A stretch of 64,000 nucleotides of DNA from GCA-2862585 sp049890295 (GCA_049890295.1 JBMHBP010000012.1:31499-95498), one strand, 5' to 3'. Shown: positions 16,962-26,175, numbered from the stretch's first letter. Numbers and translations are program-made. Notes: generated by a model not told the origin, from the sequence alone.

Positions 16962-17797
16962 TTCCAGTGACTTAAATCAGTTTTAAGTAATGACTCTAAT
17001 TTCCCTATGTCTTCTAAGTAATAGTCTTTCAAAACTGTAGACATGTGTTCAGAAACTTTAGGTTTTTCTTTTTTTGAAAAGACTAATTTTTTGATGCGTT
17101 TTATATTCTGTTTTGTGAAAATTATATTAAAACTTTTCCTTAACCAATCAAACTTATAAAGAAATGCAACTAGAGTGTTTGAAGGTAAAACAAACGGATT
17201 TTGTATGGAATAGTTCAAACTTAAATTATCGACATTCAAGAAATCAAATACCTCTTTCATTACTAATGAAGTGTCTTTTTTGAAATCGTCATAAAATAAA
17301 ATTTTCACATTCTCTTTTCCAAATGCTGTGATGTAACGTTTTACTTGATCATGATATAAACCTAACTCAAAGTATTGCTGAAAAAATTGAGGGTACTTTT
17401 CTTGGCATTTAAAAATATGATCAAACTCTAAATGGCAATATCCCAGTCGACTATCCATTAAATAATGAGAAAAAGCACGTTCAATTGGCTGACGTAACAT
17501 TATGATAATTTTAGCGTCCTTGTTATAATCTTTAATGCGTTTGGGGACATCTTGGTAAAAAAGATAAGAAACACTTGCCTCGCCTAAAATAGGTTTAGTT
17601 TCATCAAATAGCTTCTCGTAATCTTTTGAGTTTTGTATGGATTTAGAATTATAAAATAAGGATGATACTTCTCGGCATGAAAAGAAGTCTGGTTCTTTAA
17701 TAGAACTCATTGATACCTGAGTGTGCTGATTAAGGTAATGATGCAAGGAGGTGGTTCCTGCTTTTGGGGCACCGACTATGAACGTATTGACTTTCAT
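16958..17797 (-). CDS. Sulfotransferase (PAPS-dependent, polysaccharide cluster)
   Basis: A 279-residue protein with the sulfotransferase 5'-phosphosulfate loop FIVGAPKAGTTSLHHYLNQH at the N-terminus and the 3'-phosphate-binding block IIMLRQPIERAFSHYL near residue 105. These bind PAPS in the sulfotransferase family (Pfam Sulfotransfer_1-like). The position between GT4 and GT2 genes implies that a sugar residue of the surface glycan is the acceptor. It overlaps the GT4 gene by four bases and lies one base after the GT2 gene. Confidence 0.87.
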   Translation of the reverse strand: MKVNTFIVGAPKAGTTSLHHYLNQHTQVSMSSIKEPDFFSCREVSSLFYNSKSIQNSKDYEKLFDETKPILGEASVSYLFYQDVPKRIKDYNKDAKIIIMLRQPIERAFSHYLMDSRLGYCHLEFDHIFKCQEKYPQFFQQYFELGLYHDQVKRYITAFGKENVKILFYDDFKKDTSLVMKEVFDFLNVDNLSLNYSIQNPFVLPSNTLVAFLYKFDWLRKSFNIIFTKQNIKRIKKLVFSKKEKPKVSEHMSTVLKDYYLEDIGKLESLLKTDLSHWK

Positions 17798-17798
17798 A

Positions 17799-18701
17799 TT
17801 ACATTTTTAAACCTTTAAAATAGGAGGTTTGTATTAAACTTAATACTTGCCAATTTTTATTAAAATTTCTACTAAAAAAGAATCTAAACATTAAATAAAA
17901 CCATAAATAAATAATCATTAAATAAGACAATAAATCCTTTTGTTTTTTTAGAAAGTATACATGATTTTTACTATTCTGCTTGATAAAAAAGGGACTATAA
18001 AATTGAGAGCCTTTTGCAGTTCTAGATTTCGTTAAACTTCCTATTTTGTGAAAAAACTCAATGTTGTGAATGTATCTGACTTCATGTTTATTATTCAATT
18101 TAATTCGATAAAAGAAATCCGTGTCGTCGAAGTAAACAAAAAATTTTTCATCCATGAGACCGACATCCTCAAAAACCGTTTTATGTATTAATGCACAGCA
18201 TGTCGGTGCATATTCTATAACATCATCACTATTATATTGGCCTTTATCTAATTCACCTTGCCCTCTATGATAATTTAATTTTGCTTTCCAAGGATTATAA
18301 AACCCTCCTGCAAACCAAATCTCATCTTGGTTGTCATAATATTTCATTTTAGGCACAATCACACTTGATTTATAACGGTGATAACCATCGATCAGTTTTT
18401 CAAATAAGGCTGGCTCAAACTTTGTGTCATTATTCATCAGAAGTATGAAATCACAATCCTGTTCCATTGCTAATTTAATACCCTGATTATTAGCCGCTGC
18501 AACGCCTACATTTGTCTTATTTTCAACCAGAATTTGGTTAGAGTCAAGATGTGCTTTGATAAGCTCCACCGAATTGTCTGATGATGCGTTATCTATATAA
18601 ATAGTTTTGAAATTGCTATGAGTCTGAGCAGAGAGAGAACTAAAAAAATCGGCTAATACTTTTTCACTATTATATGTTACACTAACTACGCCAATTTTCA
18701 T
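17799..18701 (-). CDS. GT2-family glycosyltransferase
   Basis: A 300-residue GT-A enzyme. It opens IGVVSVTYNSEKVLADFFSS, has the nucleotide-binding IDNASSDNS and NVGVAAANNQGI blocks, and uses LLMNNDTKF in place of the DXD metal motif, common for rhamnosyl-type GT2 enzymes. A hydrophobic C-terminal segment (LLSYLMIIYLWFYLMFRFFF) suggests membrane association. It overlaps the epimerase gene by four bases. Acceptor and donor are unknown. Confidence 0.87.
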   Translation of the reverse strand: MKIGVVSVTYNSEKVLADFFSSLSAQTHSNFKTIYIDNASSDNSVELIKAHLDSNQILVENKTNVGVAAANNQGIKLAMEQDCDFILLMNNDTKFEPALFEKLIDGYHRYKSSVIVPKMKYYDNQDEIWFAGGFYNPWKAKLNYHRGQGELDKGQYNSDDVIEYAPTCCALIHKTVFEDVGLMDEKFFVYFDDTDFFYRIKLNNKHEVRYIHNIEFFHKIGSLTKSRTAKGSQFYSPFFIKQNSKNHVYFLKKQKDLLSYLMIIYLWFYLMFRFFFSRNFNKNWQVLSLIQTSYFKGLKM

Positions 18702-19831
18702 TTCATCAACCCCTTTTCTTTTAGCTCTAGAATAGACTGTTCATAATTATCAGATTGAATCTCTTGTTTTTTCACCCATTCAACAAATAAACTGACACCT
18801 TCTTTAAATGAAGTTTTAGGTTGAAAACCTAGTAGCTTACTTATTTTATTTATGTCAGCTTTGTTATGACGGATATCTCCCAATCTATATTCTCCACTTA
18901 TGCGAATGTTAATATCAGATTGATAAAGTTGTTTTAAATTTTGAGCCACCTCTTCTACTGTAGTGGCTACTCCTGAACCAACATTCAACGCTATATTTTG
19001 AGGAACTGTTTTTTGGATTGAAAGGATAGTTGCATCAATAACATCATCTATGTATACAAAGTCTCGACTCTCTTGACCATCTTCGAAAATATTGATATCA
19101 TTTTTATTCAAAATTCGTGTTGAAAAAATGGATAATATTCCTGTATATGGATTGGATAGTGATTGTCCAGGGCCATATACATTTTGATACCTCAATGCTA
19201 TTGCAGAAATATTTAGACTTTGACAACTTACCAAAACCATTTGTTCTTGAGTATTCTTTGTAATCCCATATATAGATTCAGGATGAATTTTTGACTCCTC
19301 ATCAGTGCTAATAAGTTCTAATGGTTGCTCACAGACATCACACATTGGATCAAATTTACCTTGCGACAAATGATCATTTTTTCGCTGATGAGGATAAACA
19401 AACCCATGATCTTCACAACGGTATTTCCCTTCGCCATAGATGGCCCTTGAAGAAGCGACAATAACTTTTTTTACGTTATGATTTGAGTTGGTGAGTATAT
19501 CCAGCATATTAGCAGTACCTACACCATTTGTATTTACATACTTTTCAACTTGGTACATGGATTGCCCAGTACCTGTCTCAGCTGCTAAATGAACGATTAT
19601 ATCTTGATTTGTTATAGCGTTTTGCCAGTCAGACTTATTGACAACATCACCGTAAATAAAATTAACCTTTTCTTTTATCGATTGATATAAGAATGAGTTT
19701 TCAGGATTATCTGAATGTATTTGTGGTGAAAGATTGTCTAAAACAGTAACTTGATGACCCAACTCTATTAAGCGCAATGCTAGTCGCGAACCTATAAAGC
19801 CTGCACCTCCTGTAATTAATATTTTATCCAT
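18698..19831 (-). CDS. NAD-dependent sugar epimerase/dehydratase with a Cys/His-rich insertion
   Basis: A 377-residue extended short-chain dehydrogenase. The NAD-binding GGAGFIG lies at residues 8-14 and the catalytic YxxxK is Y188/K192. Between the SSRAIYGE block and the catalytic tyrosine it has an insertion with C139, H142, H148, C164 and C167 (CEDH... then CDVC), a possible metal-binding knuckle seen in some dTDP-rhamnose-4-epimerase-like proteins. It probably makes an activated sugar for the glycan, but which one is not clear from the sequence. It overlaps the polymerase gene by 16 bases. Confidence 0.85.
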   Translation of the reverse strand: MDKILITGGAGFIGSRLALRLIELGHQVTVLDNLSPQIHSDNPENSFLYQSIKEKVNFIYGDVVNKSDWQNAITNQDIIVHLAAETGTGQSMYQVEKYVNTNGVGTANMLDILTNSNHNVKKVIVASSRAIYGEGKYRCEDHGFVYPHQRKNDHLSQGKFDPMCDVCEQPLELISTDEESKIHPESIYGITKNTQEQMVLVSCQSLNISAIALRYQNVYGPGQSLSNPYTGILSIFSTRILNKNDINIFEDGQESRDFVYIDDVIDATILSIQKTVPQNIALNVGSGVATTVEEVAQNLKQLYQSDINIRISGEYRLGDIRHNKADINKISKLLGFQPKTSFKEGVSLFVEWVKKQEIQSDNYEQSILELKEKGLMK

Positions 19832-21033
19832 CTAAACTTATTAAAAAAATAAATCCCACCAGACATTACAAATGTTAAGAAAAAAGGTCTTAACAATAAG
19901 GGTTCAGTCATAAGGGATATAATAATAAAAATAAAAAACCATTTTCTTTTTTCCAAGACAAACTGTTGCTTAAACAACATTAAAAGTACAATTAATGTAA
20001 ACGGAATTCCTGTAGCTGCCAGAAAAAACATCACTGAATTTGTAGAACCTTTACTTCTATTTGAAAAGTCAAGAGCATTTAGATTCAAAGAATAGGCTGT
20101 AAATTGGCGAACTTCTATATATTGCTCATCATCTAGTCCTACACCTGTTAAGGGGTAATCTTTTAGTAAATAGAAAGGCTGAACTAAATCAAAAAAACGA
20201 GCTTGAAAAGAATACCTGCCATCTCCAGATACTTTGTCACGGATATTATCGACAGTAACGAAGTATATGCTAACAAGTATTAAGAAAATTACAGGAGTGA
20301 AATAGATATTTCTTCTAACTGAACTAAAAAAATAAATTACTATCTGTAACAGTAATACTAACAATCCTGTAGTTGAAAATGTAGTTAAAAGACCAATTAG
20401 GATTAGCCAAAATAATAGGCCTCTTTTTTTATAAATAAAGGCCTCAATAAAGAACAAAAGATTAAGATATATCTGTAAAATACCTGGCTCCCAAAAAATA
20501 CCTTGATTTCTGATCATATCAAACCCAAAGAATGAAATTGAATGAGTATCTAAATAATAAAAAAGATAAAAGAATGTTTGACAATTGTATCGCTCATTAC
20601 TGATTTCAAATAAAAAAGGTTTGATCAATGGGTAAGCCAAGAAATTAATCAAGGAATGAAAAAGAGCGAGTCTAAGAACAACATATAAATGGGGTATAAA
20701 TTTTGACTGATTTTGACCTCTAGAATAATACAATGCTGCAAAAACTGACGATAGAAATATCACAAAACTGGCTAAGAGTTTTTGGGATGACTGAGGGGTT
20801 ATAGCAAATACATAATTTATAACTAGAAGTAGTGAAAACAAACCAAAAAGCTGAACTATTTTTATGACTTCACTTTTGAAAATATTTTTAAAAAATAAAA
20901 GCCCTGCAAATACTACTAATATAGTGTACAGCATTTCCTTTCTAAAAAAAACAAATAAAAGACTTCCTGCTGATAACGTTAGTAAAAGCATGGGTAGCCA
21001 ATCGAAATTATATTTTTTGAAGCTTAAATTCAT
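19816..21033 (-). CDS. O-antigen polymerase/ligase-like membrane protein (Wzy-type)
   Basis: A 405-residue protein with about ten or more membrane helices and one larger hydrophilic loop (about residues 255-310, containing SGDGRYSFQARFFDLVQPF and the TGVGLDDE segment). This topology fits the Wzy/O-antigen ligase superfamily, which polymerises or transfers lipid-linked glycan units in the periplasm. Sequence conservation in this family is low, so the call rests on topology and on neighbouring glycosyltransferase and flippase genes. It overlaps the acetyltransferase gene by four bases. Confidence 0.75.
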   Translation of the reverse strand: MNLSFKKYNFDWLPMLLLTLSAGSLLFVFFRKEMLYTILVVFAGLLFFKNIFKSEVIKIVQLFGLFSLLLVINYVFAITPQSSQKLLASFVIFLSSVFAALYYSRGQNQSKFIPHLYVVLRLALFHSLINFLAYPLIKPFLFEISNERYNCQTFFYLFYYLDTHSISFFGFDMIRNQGIFWEPGILQIYLNLLFFIEAFIYKKRGLLFWLILIGLLTTFSTTGLLVLLLQIVIYFFSSVRRNIYFTPVIFLILVSIYFVTVDNIRDKVSGDGRYSFQARFFDLVQPFYLLKDYPLTGVGLDDEQYIEVRQFTAYSLNLNALDFSNRSKGSTNSVMFFLAATGIPFTLIVLLMLFKQQFVLEKRKWFFIFIIISLMTEPLLLRPFFLTFVMSGGIYFFNKFRWIKY

Positions 21034-21623
21034 TCCTTAACTTCAAGCCAGCTATTATGTTTCTGATCATATCGTTTTATCACTTTTGCAGGTGACCCAA
21101 CTGCCATACTATAATCGGGTATATCTTTAGTAACTACTGAATTTGCACCTATTATACATTGTTTTCCTATTTTAGAGGATATAACGCATACATTTTCACC
21201 AAGCCAAGTACCTTCTCCAATCTTTACCTCTTGTTTAAACCCTAGCCCTTGGTTTTTATATGGCAAATTCCCATTTCTAAATTCATGAAAATTATCAGCT
21301 ATATAAACATTATCTGCTATCAAAACATTACTTGAAATATGTATGTTTTTTAACGCTACTATATGCACATTTCTGCCAATGTACGTATTTGAACCTATGA
21401 AAAGCTTTTCATTGTTACCACCTACTTGTTTATCATCGAGTGCCAATAACCAGGCGTTTTGTTTGACAAAAACGTTTTCATCAATGGAAATAAATTGTGC
21501 TCCATTTATTGAAATTGGCATACAAAGCGTAGATTTACTTCCTAATTTTTTAAACGAACTTTTATAAAGTAGAGTAAATGCTTTATCGCGTAATTTTTTT
21601 AAATAGTTATGAATTGTCTCCAT
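21030..21623 (-). CDS. Hexapeptide-repeat acyltransferase (WcaF/MAT-like)
   Basis: A 197-residue left-handed beta-helix protein. Hexapeptide repeats run from about residue 70 (IGSNTYIGRNVHIV) through VLIADNVYIADN to the end block GANSVVTKDIPDYSMAVGSPAKVI, which closes many xenobiotic- or sugar-O-acetyltransferases. It would O-acetylate a sugar of the surface glycan. It overlaps the second sulfotransferase gene (21607-21623) by 17 bases. Acyl donor assumed to be acetyl-CoA, by family. Confidence 0.85.
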   Translation of the reverse strand: METIHNYLKKLRDKAFTLLYKSSFKKLGSKSTLCMPISINGAQFISIDENVFVKQNAWLLALDDKQVGGNNEKLFIGSNTYIGRNVHIVALKNIHISSNVLIADNVYIADNFHEFRNGNLPYKNQGLGFKQEVKIGEGTWLGENVCVISSKIGKQCIIGANSVVTKDIPDYSMAVGSPAKVIKRYDQKHNSWLEVKE

Positions 21624-22533
21624 CTTTTAGCCAATTTACATTTGCTGAAGGCAAAAGATCCTTCAACATACTAACATCTTTACTAAAATACGTTTTTAAC
21701 TTATTGTTGGTCTCTTCTGTCAATAATACTTTTGATTTTGTTAGATTTTTTCGAACAACAATTTCTTTCAAAAGTCTAGTTTTTTCTTTTCCAATAATGC
21801 TGTAAAAGGTATCTTTCAAAAATGATATAGCCGATATCTGTTGTAAGAAGTTGTTTAGCCATTTATTTTTTGGCACCCCTGTACTCTTTTTGTTGACTAA
21901 GAAGTTAGAAGGTTTGAATGATGAATCTATACCCAAAAATTCAAAGATTTCAACTAAACTACCATCTATATCATTTATAAATTGTTCAAAAAATATAATT
22001 TTCACATCATCAAATTGTTCTTGAAAGGCTTTTACCTGATTGGCATAAGCACTCAAGCCTAAATAATGCCAAAATGAATTATACCCTTTTGAAATTCTAT
22101 TTGCTTCTTCTTGAATAGCTTGCTCGAAACTTAAGTCTTCAACACTAGAAAGATTGTGCTGGTAATTTGAAAAAGCTCTATCAATTGGGTTCCTTAATAA
22201 AATTAGAATTTTAGGCTTATTATTACCAATAGCTTTTAATTTTGGTATTACCTCTTCATAATGGTAGAGGTATTGAGTACTTGAATCACATAAAATTTTT
22301 TCAGTTCTATTTTTATAAAGGTTCAAATAGTCTTCTTCATTTAATACAGAACTCCTCAATAAATATGGTTTTATTGGATCAGCATCACTAATATTCTGAA
22401 TGGTATCCTTTATAAAAAAGCGTGGTTCTTTATCTGGAATACATATATCAGGGTGTTGATTTAAATAATGGTATAAGGAAGTGGTTCCAGATTTTGGAGC
22501 TCCTACAATAAATAAATTGGGATACGTCTTCAT
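21607..22533 (-). CDS. Second sulfotransferase of the polysaccharide cluster
   Basis: A 308-residue protein from the ATG at 22533; a TTG three codons earlier is possible but unlikely because ATG overlaps the flippase stop as ATGA. It has the PAPS-binding IVGAPKSGTTSLYHYLNQHP and the ILLRNPIDRAFSNYQHN block. It is related to but clearly different from the other sulfotransferase in this cluster, so two sulfation steps are likely. Predicted cytoplasmic. Its acceptor is not known. Confidence 0.86.
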   Translation of the reverse strand: MKTYPNLFIVGAPKSGTTSLYHYLNQHPDICIPDKEPRFFIKDTIQNISDADPIKPYLLRSSVLNEEDYLNLYKNRTEKILCDSSTQYLYHYEEVIPKLKAIGNNKPKILILLRNPIDRAFSNYQHNLSSVEDLSFEQAIQEEANRISKGYNSFWHYLGLSAYANQVKAFQEQFDDVKIIFFEQFINDIDGSLVEIFEFLGIDSSFKPSNFLVNKKSTGVPKNKWLNNFLQQISAISFLKDTFYSIIGKEKTRLLKEIVVRKNLTKSKVLLTEETNNKLKTYFSKDVSMLKDLLPSANVNWLKDGDNS

Positions 22534-23861
22534 TTGAACCAAGGTATGTAAATAGTATAAAAATTAAACTCTTTTTTAATATAAATTATCATTAAAATAT
22601 TCCATAAAATACCGCTAACAGCACTAGCTATTGCAGCGCCGTTAATTCCATAAATAGGAATTAAAAAATAATTTAGTGAAATATTAATTATAGCCGCGAG
22701 GATAAGTATGTTTTGAAAAATAGTTTGCTTTCCAACCATTTGAAGAAATGTACCAACTGAGCCTGAAATAGCACTAAACATTTTGCCTGTGGAAAGCATT
22801 ATTAAACTAAAAGCAGCAATGGTAAACTCTTCACCAAACATACTTAATATGAGCTCTGGCAATATTAAAAATAATAGGAGAACTGGCATACTTATCCAAA
22901 AAATTGTTTTGGTTGACTGTTTTACTATTTTCTTTAATGACTCTACATCTCCAGAAGAATGTAATTCTGAAAATTTTGGTGCTGCTATACTATTCACTGA
23001 CATTAATCCAATGTATGAAAGCATGGACAATTTTAACGCTATACTATAAATACCTACCTCTTCTGAAGATCTCATATTCGCTAGCATAAATAAATCCACT
23101 TTTCCCATTATCAACATCATAGATTGACCCAAAAGTAAGGGGAATGAAATAGTCAATAATTCTGATGTAGATAAAGGTGTTTGTTCTGAATTAGTACCAA
23201 CTTGAATGTTTTGTTTTAAGGTAAACCAAAAGACATAGGACGCTAAAGTCATTATTATAACACTAGCCACATAAGCATAAATCGGTAAACTATTATCGGA
23301 AATAAAAAAAGAACAAGCTACTAATGTTAATAATGTAAATAATGAAATGGAAACATTATTTAAAAAGGAAAATGAAAGCATCTTTTTTAAGCCGCGAATA
23401 GCCTGCACATTCATATAAAATAAAACTAATGGAATAAATGAAAAAGACACTATCAGTAAATAGTCCTTCTCTAAATTCATAAAAGCAGCCACATTATTCG
23501 AAAAGAACAATAATACTAATGTTATAAGTACAGCTACTATACTGACGATGATAATAGATTTAGTGTATAACTTGTCTATTAATTGAGAAGAGTTTAACTG
23601 AATATATTTCGAAATAAATCGCACCAATGCTGTATCAACACCTAATCTTGAAATGATACTTAAAATTTCTACAATTAAAAGGGCAGTAACATACTGACCA
23701 AAAATATAAGCACCATACTGATTAGTAATATAAATAGCTAACACATAACCAATAACTAATCCTACAATTTTAAGAATGAAAGTACTTGATGCCCCTTTAA
23801 TTAATTCAAAGAAATGATTATCGGTAGAAAGCTTCGAATAATATGATTTTAACTTGTTCAA
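22530..23861 (-). CDS. Oligosaccharide flippase (Wzx-like, MOP superfamily)
   Basis: A 443-residue protein with about twelve to fourteen membrane helices and the N-terminal ASSTFILKIVGLVIGYVLAIYI of Wzx/RfbX-type transporters; the middle block SFPLLLGQSMMLIMGKVDLFML is also typical. It would move lipid-linked glycan units across the inner membrane. The start is a TTG at 23861 (MNKLKSYY), with no ATG nearby that keeps the first helix. It is the first gene of the polysaccharide cluster, 11 bases after deoC. Confidence 0.85.
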   Translation of the reverse strand: MNKLKSYYSKLSTDNHFFELIKGASSTFILKIVGLVIGYVLAIYITNQYGAYIFGQYVTALLIVEILSIISRLGVDTALVRFISKYIQLNSSQLIDKLYTKSIIIVSIVAVLITLVLLFFSNNVAAFMNLEKDYLLIVSFSFIPLVLFYMNVQAIRGLKKMLSFSFLNNVSISLFTLLTLVACSFFISDNSLPIYAYVASVIIMTLASYVFWFTLKQNIQVGTNSEQTPLSTSELLTISFPLLLGQSMMLIMGKVDLFMLANMRSSEEVGIYSIALKLSMLSYIGLMSVNSIAAPKFSELHSSGDVESLKKIVKQSTKTIFWISMPVLLLFLILPELILSMFGEEFTIAAFSLIMLSTGKMFSAISGSVGTFLQMVGKQTIFQNILILAAIINISLNYFLIPIYGINGAAIASAVSGILWNILMIIYIKKEFNFYTIYIPWFK

Positions 23862-23872
23862 GGAATAATTGA

Positions 23873-24622
23873 CTAATAATCGCTATTACTTTTTTTATCA
23901 TTCAATATGACCAAGGCTGATGAAGTACCGATTCGTCGAACACCCGCATCAAGCATTTTATTGAAGTCAGTTAAATTTCTAACTCCACCTGAGGCTTTTA
24001 CAGGTAATGGTGCAGAATGGCTGACCATTAATTGTATAGCGGCTACAGTTGCACCACCAGACTTACCATTAGGTAATTGATAGTATCCTGTTGAAGACTT
24101 TACAAAAACAGTTTTAGCTTGTTCTGGGCCAAAACTTGCCAAAACTAAATCTCTTATCAATTGACAAACAGAAATAATTTCTTGATCACTCAATGCTGCT
24201 GACTCAATAATCCACTTTGTAATTTTTTTATTTTCTAAGCACAAAGTCGTACAGCGAAGAATTTCTTCTTTTAGATAGGTCCATTTTTTTTCTTTAATCA
24301 AGGAATAATTCAAAACAATATCAATTTCATCGGCTCCTAGTTCAATGGCAGATTGAATTTCTTTTTCTTTTTGATTAATGGTTGATTGCCCTAAAGGAAA
24401 ATCGATTACAGTACCAACAAGCAGTTGACTATTATTTTCTTGAACGTATGTATTGGCTAATTCAATATGTTCTTGTCTTATCATGACCAACTTGAATTTG
24501 TACTCTATAGCTTCCAGAATAAATGATTTGAGAGAATCAATATATTCAGATTCGGAACAATCAGACTGCTCTAAAGTCTTTAAAAAAGTTGAGTCAAAAT
24601 ACTTACAAATTGAATGATCCAT
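23873..24622 (-). CDS. deoC: Deoxyribose-phosphate aldolase
   Basis: A 249-residue class I aldolase that splits 2-deoxyribose-5-phosphate into glyceraldehyde-3-phosphate and acetaldehyde. The Schiff-base lysine is in VFVKSSTGYY (K175), the second conserved lysine in VKASGGVRN (about K208), and the catalytic aspartate region in GADEIDIVLN (about D101). Length fits the family. It lies between the tonB terminator and the flippase gene; expression from an own promoter was not identified. Confidence 0.9.
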   Translation of the reverse strand: MDHSICKYFDSTFLKTLEQSDCSESEYIDSLKSFILEAIEYKFKLVMIRQEHIELANTYVQENNSQLLVGTVIDFPLGQSTINQKEKEIQSAIELGADEIDIVLNYSLIKEKKWTYLKEEILRCTTLCLENKKITKWIIESAALSDQEIISVCQLIRDLVLASFGPEQAKTVFVKSSTGYYQLPNGKSGGATVAAIQLMVSHSAPLPVKASGGVRNLTDFNKMLDAGVRRIGTSSALVILNDKKSNSDY

Positions 24623-24643
24623 AAAAGCCTTGTTTTGAGAAAT

Positions 24644-24672
24644 AAAAAAGGCTCACCCTAAGATAAGCCTTT
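24644..24672 (-). terminator. Rho-independent terminator downstream of tonB
   Basis: On the minus strand AAGGCTTATC-TTAG-GGTGAGCCTT forms a ten-base-pair stem (two G-U wobbles) with a four-base loop, directly followed by a run of six T. It lies 18 bases after the tonB stop and just upstream of deoC, so it separates tonB from the deoC-polysaccharide genes. Confidence 0.85.
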
Positions 24673-24689
24673 AAAATCATTAAAGTTGT

Positions 24690-25361
24690 TTAGTTTAATT
24701 TGAAACTAATCGGCACGTTGTATTGTACCTTAACAGGTTTGCCTCTTTGTTTTCCGGGTCGGAATTTTGGCATACTTTTAACTACTCTAATTGCTTCTGC
24801 ATCAAGGTATTTATCAACACCTCTCAACACCTTTGCATTGGTTACTAAGCCTGATTTATCTACAACAAAACTGACAAATACTCTACCTGTTATATTATTT
24901 TCTTTTGCAATTGGTGGATACTTAGTTTTTCTAGCAATGAACTGCATAATCTTTGTCTGAGTACATGTTTCATCGTTGCAACCTTCAAAACGAGGCATAT
25001 CTTCTACCACCATAAAAATTTCATCAGTAGTTTCTTCTTCTTCTTCAATGACCTCTAAATCTTCATCAGATTCTGTATCTTCAATTTCAACTTCCTCTAC
25101 CTCTTCTTCGTTTTCCACAATCACAATTTCATCAGGCGGAGGTGGGGGTGGTGGGGGTGGTTTTTCTTCTCGGAAAGTATTTTCAATTTCTTCTTCAAAG
25201 TCAGCTTCTAACACTAAATCACCAAGCGATGAGATAACCTTTTCGTAGGTTCTGTATTCGAAAGCTCCAAGAACTAAAAGAAGAGAAACTGCTAAGCCAA
25301 TCTGCATGAACAGACCTCTTTTTTTCTCCAAGTCGGCTTTTGGGTGTTTCTTTGGTTCCAT
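24690..25361 (-). CDS. tonB: Energy transducer TonB
   Basis: A 223-residue TonB protein: a cytoplasmic basic N-terminus, one membrane helix (about 18-36), a short proline run (nine prolines near residue 70), an acidic Glu/Asp-rich linker (residues 80-120) and the C-terminal TonB domain ending with ALRVVKSMPKFRPGKQRGKPVKV-like residues. It carries the Bacteroidetes-type cysteine pair in FEGCNDETCTQ. It couples the proton motive force to outer-membrane receptors. A good promoter (25380-25408) and a terminator flank it, making it a monocistronic unit. Confidence 0.92.
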   Translation of the reverse strand: MEPKKHPKADLEKKRGLFMQIGLAVSLLLVLGAFEYRTYEKVISSLGDLVLEADFEEEIENTFREEKPPPPPPPPPDEIVIVENEEEVEEVEIEDTESDEDLEVIEEEEETTDEIFMVVEDMPRFEGCNDETCTQTKIMQFIARKTKYPPIAKENNITGRVFVSFVVDKSGLVTNAKVLRGVDKYLDAEAIRVVKSMPKFRPGKQRGKPVKVQYNVPISFKLN

Positions 25362-25379
25362 ACTTTTTTAGTTTCACAA

Positions 25380-25408
25380 CAAATTTAAACTTTTTTACAA
25401 GATTCAAA
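25380..25408 (-). promoter_or_regulatory. Bacteroidetes-type promoter of tonB
   Basis: On the minus strand a TTG at 25405-25407 is followed after exactly 17 bases by TAAATTTG (25380-25387), matching the published flavobacterial consensus TTG-N17-23-TAnnTTTG. The predicted start site is about a dozen bases before the tonB ATG (25361). The promoter overlaps the 3' end of the vanZ gene, so tonB can be expressed apart from sprA-gcvH-vanZ. Confidence 0.6.
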
Positions 25409-25762
25409 AGTGCTTAAAAAGGGAATTTTTGGAAAAAAATAAATCCCTAATAAAACTCCTATTGAATCGGCGATAAGATCTAATACACTGAAGTTACGTT
25501 CAATAAAGATTAAAGCTTGACTTAGTTCTAGAAGTAGCCCATAAAGTATTAATCCAATAAATACTAAACGTGTATTGAGGTGTGAATGTTGTCTGTGATG
25601 TGAATAAACTAGAATAACATAAGCTACGAAAAAGATGAAGGCATGAACCAGCTTATCAATATGAAAAACGTTAAAAATATGATTGCTTGGGACTTCAGAT
25701 CCCGGCAGGGCATGCAATACAGCTATAAAAATTAACCAAAAGTAGGCTAAAACACGAGCCAC
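25385..25762 (-). CDS. VanZ-family membrane protein
   Basis: A 125-residue protein with four hydrophobic segments; the motif VFHIDKLVHAFIFFVAYVI near residue 35 and LIADSIGVLLGIYF near 95 are typical of VanZ-like proteins. The start is a GTG (25760-25762) whose first base overlaps the gcvH stop codon by one base. VanZ-like proteins have no settled function outside glycopeptide resistance clusters. The gcvH-vanZ-tonB order recurs in Bacteroidetes. Confidence 0.8.
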   Translation of the reverse strand: MARVLAYFWLIFIAVLHALPGSEVPSNHIFNVFHIDKLVHAFIFFVAYVILVYSHHRQHSHLNTRLVFIGLILYGLLLELSQALIFIERNFSVLDLIADSIGVLLGIYFFPKIPFLSTFESCKKV

Positions 25763-26139
25763 TAAGCAATAAGCTCTTTGTATTGTTCATCAGAGAGTAA
25801 TGTTTCAATCTCTGAAGCATCACTTAACTTAATCTTAATCATCCAGCCTTGACCATATGGATCAGAATTTACTAACTCTGGCGTATCTTCTAATTCAGAA
25901 TTAAAACTTATCACCTCACCTGATAATGGCATGAATAAATCGGAAACAGTTTTCACTGCTTCAACAGTTCCGAAAACGTCTTCTCTTTCAATATTTTCGC
26001 CTTCTGTTTCAATTTCGACAAATACAATATCGCCTAGCTCACTCTGGGCAAAATCAGTAATACCGACTAATGCTATATCTCCTTCAACTTTTACCCACTC
26101 GTGGTCTTTTGTAAATTTAAGATCTGATGGAATGTTCAT
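25762..26139 (-). CDS. gcvH: Glycine cleavage system H protein
   Basis: A 125-residue lipoyl carrier. ATG at 26139 ([15 protein letters not shown]) matches the conserved N-terminus; an upstream TTG would add seven unlikely residues. The lipoylated lysine is K63 in [13 protein letters not shown]. GcvH shuttles the aminomethyl group between the P, T and L proteins; those genes are not in this window. It lies between sprA and vanZ on the same strand. Confidence 0.95.
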   Translation of the reverse strand: MNIPSDLKFTKDHEWVKVEGDIALVGITDFAQSELGDIVFVEIETEGENIEREDVFGTVEAVKTVSDLFMPLSGEVISFNSELEDTPELVNSDPYGQGWMIKIKLSDASEIETLLSDEQYKELIA

Positions 26140-26175
26140 TTTTAAAAATTTAAAGTACAAAAATACAATCTTTTT

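Noticed and set aside
24976..25248. A Ser/Thr- and Gly-rich open frame opposite tonB
   Set aside because: It mirrors the acidic and proline-rich linker of TonB; its composition is that of a low-complexity shadow.
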